The notes under the pieces were generated by a model. The model did not search any database, had not been told where the DNA came from, and worked only from the letters and a program-made list of their open reading frames with translations. This document shows positions 45,251 to 52,752 of a stretch of DNA of 64,000 nucleotides, in pieces. This DNA is from an uncultured Bacteroidota bacterium (GTDB taxonomy: Bacteria > Bacteroidota > Bacteroidia > Bacteroidales > P3): the NCBI GenBank assembly GCA_902784865.1, contig CACZWL010000002.1, positions 115,515 through 179,514 of the forward strand, read 5' to 3'. The position numbers were made by a program, and so were the translations under genes. Position 1 is the stretch's first letter. Every line of letters starts with the position of its first letter.

Positions 45251-47683
45251 ATGAATAAAGTAAAGACGCTTTTGTTACTATGGGGACTCATTCTCATCAC
45301 TTCGACAGTCAGGGCTGGCGAGTCCGATACGTTGAGGCTGAAGAGTCCGGACGGACGGATGGAGGCGCGGTTCGCGCTGAAGGACAGCGTGCCGCACTAC
45401 GCGCTGTATCGCGACGGGAAGGCGGTCGTGCTTCCGTCGCGCATGGGTTTTACCCTGGAATGGCGCGACGATATGGCACACGCCTTTGTGCTCAAAAATG
45501 TGGAGCACAGCACATTCGATGAGGTATGGCAGCCGGTGTGGGGCGAGGAGGCCAATATCCGCAACCGCTACAACGAGTTGCTGGTGACGTTGGCGCAGCC
45601 TGTGGGGACGGTGCACAGCATGGACAGCTCGACCTACAGGCGTCCCACGGTGATGCGCATCCGCTTCCGCCTCTACGACGACGGGCTGGGGTTCAGGTAT
45701 GAGTGGCCGTCGGAGGACAATGCGCTGGTCTACTTTTGGTTGACCGATGAACTGACGGAGTTCCGCCTGGAGGGCGACCACACGGCGTGGTGGATACCGG
45801 GCGACTACGACACGCAGGAGTTCAACTACACCCAGAGCCGCCTGAGCGAGGTGAGTGAACTGCACAACAACCCGCACCTCACCGGCGGATGGCCCTGGAA
45901 GAGCTTCTCCGACAGCGGCGTGCAGACAGCCCTGCAGATGAGAACCGACGACGGACTCTACATCAACATCCACGAGGCTTCGGTGCTGGACTATCCGACG
46001 ATGAACCTCAATGTTGAATGCGTTAATGCGCCATTGCGTGAGTGCGTGAGTGCTGACGCGCAAAAAAACAACGCAATAACGCAATCACACAATAACGCAA
46101 TCACTCTGAAGGTACACCTCACGCCCGACGCCACGGGGTACGTGGGGCGATTGCAGACACCCTGCGTGTCGCCTTGGCGGACTGTGCAGGTGTGCGAGAA
46201 GGCCACCGACGTACTACGCTCGCGCCTGATACTGAACCTCAACGAGCCGTGCGCGATAAAGGACGTCAGCTGGATTCACCCGGTGAAGTACATGGGCGTG
46301 TGGTGGGAGATGATCAGCGACAAGAATTGCTGGAGCATCACCAACGACTTCGCGTCGGTGCGCCTGCCGGAGCCTGGTATGCAGGACGGCAACCTGCGGG
46401 AGACGCGGCAGGGAGTCACGGACTACACCAAGTGCAAGCCCCACGGACGCCATGCCGCCAACACGGAAAATGTGAAGCGATACATCGACTTTGCGGCGGA
46501 GAACGGTTTCGACGCCCTGCTCGTCGAGGGGTGGAACATCGGCTGGGAGGACTGGTACGGCAAAGAGAAGGACTTTGTGTTCGACTTTGTCACCCCCTAC
46601 CCCGACTTCGACCTGCCGGGGCTGAACCGCTATGCCCACCAGAAGGGTATCCGCCTCATTATGCACCACGAAAGCAGCTCGTCGATAGGCAACTACGAGC
46701 GCTGGATGGACACGGCCTACCGGCTGATGAACCTCTACGGCTACAATGCCGTGAAGAGTGGCTACGTGGGCAAGATAGTGCCGCACGGGGAGCACCACTA
46801 CAGCCAGCCGCTCATCAACCACTACCACCGAGCGGTGGTGGAGGCGGCCAAGCGGCGCATCATGGTGAATGCCCACGAGGCGGTGCGCCCCACAGGCCTC
46901 TGCCGCACATGGCCCAATATGGTTGGCAACGAGAGCGCTATGGGCACCGAGTTCCGCGGGCGCATCATGCCGGGGCACACCACCATACTGCCGTTCACGC
47001 GGCTGCAGGGTGGGCCGATGGACTACACGCCCGGTATCTTCGAGACCGACATGGAGAAGAACGCCCCGTGGAACAAGGGCGACCTGATGCGGCATACGAT
47101 ATGCAACCAGCTGGGCCTGTACGTCACCTTCTACTCGCCGCTGCAGATGGCGGCCGACTTCCCCGAGCACTACGAGCCCCACATGGATGCCTTCCAGTTC
47201 ATCAAGGACGTGGCCGTCGACTGGGATACGAGCATTTATATAGCCGCCGAGATCGGCGACTATATCGTCACGGCCCGCAAGCCGAAGACCTCGACGCTGA
47301 ACAAGGCCGCCGAGGGGGTCGGACTGTTACCCGACGGCAAGCGGGGCGTCATCAACAGCGCCACCCGCTTTGTGTATGCCATCCCCGACACAGTTTCAAT
47401 TTTCAATTCTCAATTTTCAATTCCCAGAGACACCTGGTTCCTCGGCGGCGTCACCGACGAGGAGGCCCGCGAGGTGGAGGTGAAGCTCGACTTCCTTAAG
47501 CCCGGCCTCAAATACGAGGCCACCATCTATGCCGACGGCAAGGACGCCTCGGGGCTGCCGGGCGAGGGCTACAATCCCAAGGCCTACACCATCACCAAGA
47601 AACGGGTCACCGCCAAGAGTCGGCTGAAGCTGCACATGGCGCCCTGTGGCGGTTTTGCGGTAAGCCTTCGCGAGGTCAGATGA
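45251..47683 (+). CDS. Glycoside hydrolase family 97 (SusB-like alpha-glucosidase)
   Basis: The 810-residue secreted enzyme (signal 1-22) degrades alpha-glucan oligosaccharides. It has an N-terminal beta-sandwich (LKSPDGRMEARFAL), the (beta/alpha)8 barrel with IHPVKYMGVWWEM, FDALLVEGWNIGWEDWYG, LIMHHESSSS and NAHEAVRPTG, and a C-terminal beta domain. Glutamates in MHHESS and VGNESAMG are where the inverting GH97 subfamily has its bases, suggesting an inverting alpha-glucosidase. Two in-frame repeats (46012-46104 and 47393-47425) interrupt it. It overlaps the next gene by 4 bp. Confidence 0.92.
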   Translation: MNKVKTLLLLWGLILITSTVRAGESDTLRLKSPDGRMEARFALKDSVPHYALYRDGKAVVLPSRMGFTLEWRDDMAHAFVLKNVEHSTFDEVWQPVWGEEANIRNRYNELLVTLAQPVGTVHSMDSSTYRRPTVMRIRFRLYDDGLGFRYEWPSEDNALVYFWLTDELTEFRLEGDHTAWWIPGDYDTQEFNYTQSRLSEVSELHNNPHLTGGWPWKSFSDSGVQTALQMRTDDGLYINIHEASVLDYPTMNLNVECVNAPLRECVSADAQKNNAITQSHNNAITLKVHLTPDATGYVGRLQTPCVSPWRTVQVCEKATDVLRSRLILNLNEPCAIKDVSWIHPVKYMGVWWEMISDKNCWSITNDFASVRLPEPGMQDGNLRETRQGVTDYTKCKPHGRHAANTENVKRYIDFAAENGFDALLVEGWNIGWEDWYGKEKDFVFDFVTPYPDFDLPGLNRYAHQKGIRLIMHHESSSSIGNYERWMDTAYRLMNLYGYNAVKSGYVGKIVPHGEHHYSQPLINHYHRAVVEAAKRRIMVNAHEAVRPTGLCRTWPNMVGNESAMGTEFRGRIMPGHTTILPFTRLQGGPMDYTPGIFETDMEKNAPWNKGDLMRHTICNQLGLYVTFYSPLQMAADFPEHYEPHMDAFQFIKDVAVDWDTSIYIAAEIGDYIVTARKPKTSTLNKAAEGVGLLPDGKRGVINSATRFVYAIPDTVSIFNSQFSIPRDTWFLGGVTDEEAREVEVKLDFLKPGLKYEATIYADGKDASGLPGEGYNPKAYTITKKRVTAKSRLKLHMAPCGGFAVSLREVR
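46012..46104 (+). repeat. In-frame repeat/palindrome in GH97 gene
   Basis: Left half GTTGAATGCGTTAATGCGCCATTGCGTGAGTGCGTGAG and right half CAACGCAATAACGCAATCACACAATAACGCAATCAC are loosely inverted and internally repeated (GCGTTAATGCG / AACGCAAT units). The insert adds about 30 residues (ECVNAPLRECVSADAQ, then NNAITQSHNNAIT). Confidence 0.7.
47393..47425 (+). repeat. In-frame TTTTCAA repeat in GH97 gene
   Basis: GTTTCAATTTTCAATTCTCAATTTTCAATTCC encodes SIFNSQFSI. It is the same unit as in the TonB receptor 40 kb away. Confidence 0.85.
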
Positions 47684-48165
47684 GTGCGATGGGTACATAT
47701 ATATACGCGTCCCCGATGGGAAGCCTCGCCATCGAGCACGACGGCGAGGGGGTGGTGGCGCTGCGGTTTACCGAGGAGCGGCCACTGCCAGGCGGCTGCC
47801 CGCAAGTGTTGGCAGATACGGTGCGGTGGCTTGATGCCTACTTCGGCGGGGAGGTGCCTGGTGCCACGCCCGCGCAGAGGCTCCACGGGACGGAGTTCCA
47901 ACGGAGGGTATGGACGGTTCTGAAAGACATACCCTACGGAGAGACAATCACTTATGGCGAGCTGGCGCGGCGCGTGGGCTGCCGGTCGGCGCAGGCTGTA
48001 GGGCAGGCCGTGGGGCGCAACCCCATCGCCATCATCATCCCCTGCCACCGCGTGGTGGAGGCTGGTGGCCACCTCGGCGGCTATGCCCATGGCGTGGACC
48101 GCAAGCGGAGGCTGCTTGGATTAGAAAAACAGTATATTAACCGATTAAAAATCAATCAACAATGA
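47680..48165 (+). CDS. ogt: Methylated-DNA-protein-cysteine methyltransferase
   Basis: The 161-residue suicide repair protein removes alkyl groups from O6-methylguanine. It has the PCHRV active-site motif with acceptor Cys, preceded by GRNPIAIII, and an HTH-like stretch PYGETITYGELARRVG. The start overlaps the GH97 stop (ATGA) and the stop overlaps the next start, so three genes are coupled. The length matches Ogt-type proteins without an Ada domain. Confidence 0.95.
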   Translation: MSAMGTYIYASPMGSLAIEHDGEGVVALRFTEERPLPGGCPQVLADTVRWLDAYFGGEVPGATPAQRLHGTEFQRRVWTVLKDIPYGETITYGELARRVGCRSAQAVGQAVGRNPIAIIIPCHRVVEAGGHLGGYAHGVDRKRRLLGLEKQYINRLKINQQ

Positions 48166-48818
48166 AGAAAATCAAATTATTCGCGTTTGCAGTGGCAGCC
48201 GTGGCGATGCTCGGCGCCTGCAACCAGAAGGGCGAAGTCGCCGCCGAGGCGGAAGTGGCTTCGACAGACAACATTTACCAGTTCACGGTGCTCGACGGCG
48301 ACCTGAACCCCGTCAGTCTGGCCGACTATCAGGGCAAGGTGCTGCTGGTGGTGAATACCGCCACAGCCTGTGGCTTCACCCCGCAGTATGCCGAGCTGCA
48401 GAAGATGTATGCCGCCTATGGTGGCCGTGGGCTGGAGATCCTCGATTTCCCCTGCAACCAGTTCGGCCAGCAGGCTCCTGGCAGCAACGAGGAGATACGC
48501 GAATTCTGCACCGGTACCTACCAGACGACCTTCCGGCAGTTGGCTAAGATTGAGGTTAACGGCAATGCCGAGGATGTGTCGCCCCTCTATGTCTGGCTGA
48601 AGGAGCAGGCGCCCTTTGCCGGCTTCGACACTACCGACCCGCGCGGGGCCTACATGGACAAGATGATGCGCGCGCAGGACCCGGCCTACGACCAGTCGCC
48701 CGACATCAAGTGGAATTTCACCAAGTTCCTGGTTGACCGAGAGGGCAATGTAGTGCGCCGCTTTGAGCCTACGGAGCCGATGGAGACAGTAGAGAAAGCT
48801 ATCGAGGTGCTGCTCTGA
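48162..48818 (+). CDS. Lipoprotein glutathione peroxidase (thiol peroxidase, GPx type)
   Basis: The 218-residue protein has the lipoprotein signal MKKIKLFAFAVAAVAMLGAC and a GPx domain with the Cys catalytic motif NTATACGFTPQY, the second motif FPCNQFGQQAPGSNEEI and KWNFTKFLVD. Such Cys-GPx enzymes usually reduce peroxides with thioredoxin. The lipid anchor suggests action at the envelope. The start overlaps the ogt stop by 4 bp. Confidence 0.93.
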   Translation: MKKIKLFAFAVAAVAMLGACNQKGEVAAEAEVASTDNIYQFTVLDGDLNPVSLADYQGKVLLVVNTATACGFTPQYAELQKMYAAYGGRGLEILDFPCNQFGQQAPGSNEEIREFCTGTYQTTFRQLAKIEVNGNAEDVSPLYVWLKEQAPFAGFDTTDPRGAYMDKMMRAQDPAYDQSPDIKWNFTKFLVDREGNVVRRFEPTEPMETVEKAIEVLL

Positions 48819-48840
48819 GTGCTGGGCAGCAGGCAGTAGA

Positions 48841-48865
48841 AAACCCCGTCCGAAGGGCGGGGTTT
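48841..48865 (+). terminator. Intrinsic terminator after glutathione peroxidase
   Basis: AAACCCCGTCC-GAA-GGGCGGGGTTT forms an 11-bp stem with one G-U pair. It lies between convergent genes and may serve both. Confidence 0.75.
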
Positions 48866-48945
48866 CTAGATCTAAAAAATCTAAAACAAATTACTTTTCT
48901 TTCCTGTTTTACTCTTTCTCTGACAAGAAAGCACTTCAATCAGAC

Positions 48946-49206
48946 TTAGTCTTTCTTGGCGTACTTTTTGTACTTGTTCATGAACTTGTCTACGCGACCA
49001 GCGGTGTCAACCAGCTTGAGCTTGCCAGTGAAGAAGGGGTGAGAGGTGTTCGAGATCTCGAGTTTGACGACGGGATACTCGTTGCCATCGGTGTAGACGA
49101 CGGTCTCTTTCGTGTTGGCGCAGCTCTTGGTGAGGATCATGTGGTCGTTAGACATGTCTTTGAATACCACGAGGCGGTAGTTGTCGGGATGAATTCCTTT
49201 TTTCAT
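48946..49206 (-). CDS. rpmE2: 50S ribosomal protein L31 type B
   Basis: The 86-residue protein begins [21 protein letters not shown] and contains [23 protein letters not shown], as in L31. It lacks the four zinc-binding cysteines of type A, so it is the zinc-independent form. The promoter is on the minus strand at 49280-49310. Confidence 0.95.
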   Translation of the reverse strand: MKKGIHPDNYRLVVFKDMSNDHMILTKSCANTKETVVYTDGNEYPVVKLEISNTSHPFFTGKLKLVDTAGRVDKFMNKYKKYAKKD

Positions 49207-49279
49207 TTTGTCTTTTTTTGCCGTCTAACCCGTTGTCTGTCAGACGATTGTTTATAATTTGGTTTTACTTTTCGTGCTG

Positions 49280-49310
49280 CAAAGATACGAACATTTTTTT
49301 GATTGGCAAA
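49280..49310 (-). promoter_or_regulatory. Promoter for rpmE2
   Basis: The minus strand reads TTTG (49307-49310), 19 bp, TATCTTTG (49280-49287). Confidence 0.8.
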
Positions 49311-49405
49311 ATATTTGTTGCAATATGTTGAAAAAAAATCTACAATTGGTACGGTGAAGGGTGTTTGCGGGCAATAAAAGTTGAGGAACTGCGTTATGGC
49401 GGTGT

Positions 49406-49924
49406 ATGAGAAAGACGATATTTCTTGCTGGCGGATGCTTTTGGGGCGTCCTGCACTACCTGAAGCAGGTGGCCGGCGTGTTGAATACCGAGGCGGGCTA
49501 TGCCAATGGCAACAATGCTGAGTCGGCACCGAGTTACGAGGAGGTGTATACCGACTTGACGGGCTATGCCGAGGCGGTTCGGGTGGAGTATGACGCAAGG
49601 ATTCTGGACTTGCGCAAGTTGTTGAAATTGTATTTCTTGTGTATCGAGCCTACATCGGTGAACCGCCAGGGTGAGGATGAGGGGACGCGATACCGTACGG
49701 GTATCTATTACATTGATCCAGTGGATCGTGTGGTGATTGACGAGGTCTATCGCGAGGTTCAGCACGGCTACAGTTGTCCGTTGGCGGTCGAAGTGGCGCC
49801 TCTGGAGGTGTTCTATCCGGCTGAAGAGCACCACCAAGACTACCTGGAAAAGCACCCCGACGGATACTGCCATCTGCCTGATGCTCTGTTTGAAATGGCG
49901 CGTCTGGCCAATAAAATTTCGTAA
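49406..49924 (+). CDS. msrA: Peptide methionine sulfoxide reductase MsrA
   Basis: The 172-residue enzyme repairs methionine-S-sulfoxide. It has the catalytic GGCFWGVLHY motif, then GYANGN, SYEEVYTDLTGYAEAV, GTRYRTGIYY and EEHHQDYLEKHP. The length is normal for a single-domain MsrA. The sequence ends shortly before the tRNA-Leu promoter. Confidence 0.96.
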   Translation: MRKTIFLAGGCFWGVLHYLKQVAGVLNTEAGYANGNNAESAPSYEEVYTDLTGYAEAVRVEYDARILDLRKLLKLYFLCIEPTSVNRQGEDEGTRYRTGIYYIDPVDRVVIDEVYREVQHGYSCPLAVEVAPLEVFYPAEEHHQDYLEKHPDGYCHLPDALFEMARLANKIS

Positions 49925-49951
49925 AAGGAGTTGTAATTGAAAAAAAGTGTG

Positions 49952-49959
49952 TATCTTTG
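49952..49959 (+). promoter_or_regulatory. -7 promoter box for tRNA-Leu
   Basis: TATCTTTG lies about 40 bp before the tRNA. Confidence 0.65.
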
Positions 49960-49998
49960 CACCCGATTTCCGGCCGCGAAAGACGGCCGGAGAGAGTT

Positions 49999-50080
49999 GC
50001 GGACATGGCGTAATCGGTAGCCGCGTCAGACTTAGGATCTGGTTCCGAAAGGAGTGGGGGTTCGAGTCCCCCTGTCCGCA
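49999..50080 (+). tRNA. tRNA-Leu(UAG)
   Basis: The acceptor GCGGACA pairs with TGTCCGC; the anticodon loop CTTAGGA gives UAG. A class II variable arm and the GGTTCGAGTCC T-arm are present. Length 82 nt. Confidence 0.95.
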
Positions 50081-50120
50081 CGAAAGAAGACCGAATATGT
50101 GAGACAAGAAGATGGAGTAA

Positions 50121-51425
50121 ATGACAGAGAACAAAAGAAATACGACGGGTTTCAGGGCATGCCGGAGAGGTGTGTCCTTGTTGGCGTTATTTTTTTTGTT
50201 CGCGCACGCGTACGCGTCGTATATAGTTGTCCCGATGGACGAGAGTCAGAAGAACCACCTGAAAGCCTACGGTGTGGCCTATTGGACGCTGCAGCGTGAG
50301 GCGGAGGTGACGTGGCTTCTGAACTATCGCGGCGGGGCTTTCATGACGAAATATGCCGAGGGCATAGAACGCGAGTGCAAGTTGAGGGGGGTAACATGCG
50401 AGGTGATTGCCGACGGGCAGAGCAGTGCCATACTGAGCCACATTGCTGACCCTGCGGTGAATATGGACGCCGTGAAGCTGCAGAAAGCGCCGAAGATAGC
50501 GGTCTATTCGCCCAAGAACAAGTTGCCGTGGGACGATGCGGTGACGCTGGTGCTGACTTATGCCGAGATACCGTATGATGTTGTGTATGACGAAGAAGTG
50601 GTCTCCGGCGTGCTGCCAACTTACGACTGGCTGCACCTCCATCACGAGGACTTCACGGGCCAGTATGGCAAGTTCTGGGGTGCGCACCGTACGCAGCAGT
50701 GGTACATTGAAGATGTGAGGCTGCAAGAGACCACGGCCAACAAGCTGGGCTTCAGTAAGGTGAGCCACCTGAAGCTGGCCGTGGCAAAGAAAATCCGCGA
50801 CTTTGTGATGGGCGGCGGTTTCCTGTTTGCCATGTGCTCGGCACCAGATAGTTACGATGTGGCGTTGGCTGCCGAAGGGGTTGATATCTGCGACGTGATG
50901 TTCGACGGCGACCCTATGCAGCCTAATGCGCAGAGTATGCTGGATTACAGCAAGTGCTTTGCATTCAAAGATTTCCGCATCAGCACTAACCCTACGGAAT
51001 ACGAAATATCGACCATCGACATTGACGACCGCGCACGGCAGCGTGTGGTGAACGAGAAGAACGACTTCTTTGTCCTGTTCGATTTCTCGGCCAAGTGGGA
51101 CTGGATTCCCACCATGCTGACGCAGAACCACACGCGGGTGGTGCACGGCTTCATGGGCCAGACTACTGCTTTCCGCCGCCAGACGGTGAAGACGAGCTGC
51201 GTGATACTGGGCGAGAATAAAGAGCTGGACGAAGTGCGCTACCTGCACGGCGAGTATGGCAAGGGGACGTGGACCTTCCTCGGCGGGCATGACCCGGAGG
51301 ATTACCGCCACTATGTGGGCGACCCGCCTACCGACCTCTCGCTCTATCCCAATTCGCCAGGCTATAGATTGATACTGAATAACATACTGTTTCCCGCAGC
51401 CAAGAAGGAGAAACATAAAACATGA
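50121..51425 (+). CDS. Secreted conserved Bacteroidota protein of unknown function
   Basis: The 434-residue protein has a signal-like hydrophobic stretch (about 16-33, LLALFFLFAHAYA). Conserved-looking segments are YIVVPMDESQKNHLKAYGVAYW, WLLNYRGGAFM, YDWLHLHHEDFTGQYGKFWG, GGGFLFAMCSAPDSYD and the C-terminal YRLILNNILFPAAKK. Relatives are often labelled asparagine synthetase B in databases, but no AsnB glutaminase or synthetase motifs are visible, so that name should not be used. It overlaps the following gene by 4 bp. Confidence 0.8.
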   Translation: MTENKRNTTGFRACRRGVSLLALFFLFAHAYASYIVVPMDESQKNHLKAYGVAYWTLQREAEVTWLLNYRGGAFMTKYAEGIERECKLRGVTCEVIADGQSSAILSHIADPAVNMDAVKLQKAPKIAVYSPKNKLPWDDAVTLVLTYAEIPYDVVYDEEVVSGVLPTYDWLHLHHEDFTGQYGKFWGAHRTQQWYIEDVRLQETTANKLGFSKVSHLKLAVAKKIRDFVMGGGFLFAMCSAPDSYDVALAAEGVDICDVMFDGDPMQPNAQSMLDYSKCFAFKDFRISTNPTEYEISTIDIDDRARQRVVNEKNDFFVLFDFSAKWDWIPTMLTQNHTRVVHGFMGQTTAFRRQTVKTSCVILGENKELDEVRYLHGEYGKGTWTFLGGHDPEDYRHYVGDPPTDLSLYPNSPGYRLILNNILFPAAKKEKHKT

Positions 51426-52732
51426 GAAATATGAAGAAGACTCTACTGATAGCGGCCCTGATGATGGCCGCAGGCGCCCTGACGGCGCAGAATGGAAAAT
51501 GGACCCAGTACAATGTCCGCTCGTCGGAGATTTGCAGCGACAACATCTCGGCCATCGCCACCGATGGCATTGGCGTGTGGGTGGGTACCTACAACGGATT
51601 GTGCCGACTGAAAGGCAACTCGTGGATGGACTATGCAATGTTCAACGAGAAGCTTAAGAACCAGTCGGTTAACTGCCTGATGGTCGACAAGCGCGGCATG
51701 CTGTGGATTGGCACCGACGACCACGGCGTCATCGAGTTCGACGGCACGCATTGGACTGAGCACAGCGACGTTACGCGCCGTCTGAAGATGAAGTTCGTCA
51801 AAGAGATGGTTGTCGATCAGGACGGCGTGGTGTGGATAGGCGTGACGCTGGGCGGCCTGGTGAGCTACGACGGCAACGAGTGGCACAAGTACACCCCTGC
51901 CGACTGCGACCTGCTGAGCGACTTCATCCTCGACCTGGCGGTGGACCGCGTGAACCGCAAGTGGGTGACTACCAACGAGGGCATCAGCGTGTACAACGGC
52001 ACCCGCTGGCTCAGCTATACGACGAAGAATTCGGGCCTTCCCAGCGACATCGTGCCCGCCGTGGCCATCGACAAGAAGAACGTCAAGTGGTTCGGCACCC
52101 TCGGCGGCCTGGTGCGCTACGACGGCGAGACCTGGAAGGTGTGGAACACCTCGAACAGCCCCCTGCCCAGCGACCAGGTGAACGACATAGCCATTGACGA
52201 CGACGGCCTGCTCTGGATTGGCACCGGCGCTGGCGCTGCCGTGTTCGACGGCGAGAAAGAGTGGGTGGTCTTCACCGCGAAGAACAGCCGTCTGCCTGGC
52301 GGCAACATCTACAAGGTGGCCAACGACAGCCGCGGCAACCACTGGTTCGGCAACGATGCCAAGGGCCTTGCGCGCCTGAGCGGTTTCGTCATGCCCGGCC
52401 GCGAGCCTTCCGTGCCTGCCGAGCCCGAGGTGGCAGTGGCCGAACTCGAGCGCCCCGCCGTGCAGCCCGAAAGCAAGCCCGAACCCAAGCAGCAGGCCAA
52501 AGACGAGCAGATCCGTATCGTCCCGTTCCTCTCCGAGGGCTATGTCACCATCGCCATGGAGAGCGCCACGGCCTCGGTGGAGTTCCTGGACAATAGCGGC
52601 CGCACCATCAAGACGGTCTCGGAATACCGCAACGGCCAGAAAATCAAGATTGACAAGATGCCGAAGGGTATGTACCGCGTTGTGGTGAAGACCCCGAGCG
52701 TCACGAAGCGCATCAAATTCAACCTGAAATAA
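51422..52732 (+). CDS. Beta-propeller protein with type IX secretion-like C-terminal domain
   Basis: The 436-residue protein has a signal peptide (ending LTAQ) and then repeated two-component-regulator-propeller blades (IATDGIGVWVGTYNGLCRL, MVDKRGMLWIGTDDHGVIEF, AIDDDGLLWIGTGAGAAVF). After a Pro/Glu-rich linker, the last 75 residues (SVEFLDNSGRTIKTVS, MPKGMYRVVVKT) resemble a type IX sorting domain. It is translationally coupled to the upstream gene. Start at 51422 or at the internal ATG 51431 (MKKTLL). The ligand is unknown. Confidence 0.82.
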   Translation: MRNMKKTLLIAALMMAAGALTAQNGKWTQYNVRSSEICSDNISAIATDGIGVWVGTYNGLCRLKGNSWMDYAMFNEKLKNQSVNCLMVDKRGMLWIGTDDHGVIEFDGTHWTEHSDVTRRLKMKFVKEMVVDQDGVVWIGVTLGGLVSYDGNEWHKYTPADCDLLSDFILDLAVDRVNRKWVTTNEGISVYNGTRWLSYTTKNSGLPSDIVPAVAIDKKNVKWFGTLGGLVRYDGETWKVWNTSNSPLPSDQVNDIAIDDDGLLWIGTGAGAAVFDGEKEWVVFTAKNSRLPGGNIYKVANDSRGNHWFGNDAKGLARLSGFVMPGREPSVPAEPEVAVAELERPAVQPESKPEPKQQAKDEQIRIVPFLSEGYVTIAMESATASVEFLDNSGRTIKTVSEYRNGQKIKIDKMPKGMYRVVVKTPSVTKRIKFNLK

Positions 52733-52752
52733 CAAACAATCAGCAATAAACC

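Noticed and set aside
50121-51425. Asparagine synthetase B
   Set aside because: This is a likely database label for the family, but glutaminase Cys at position 2 and the synthetase SGGxDS motif are missing and the protein has a signal sequence.
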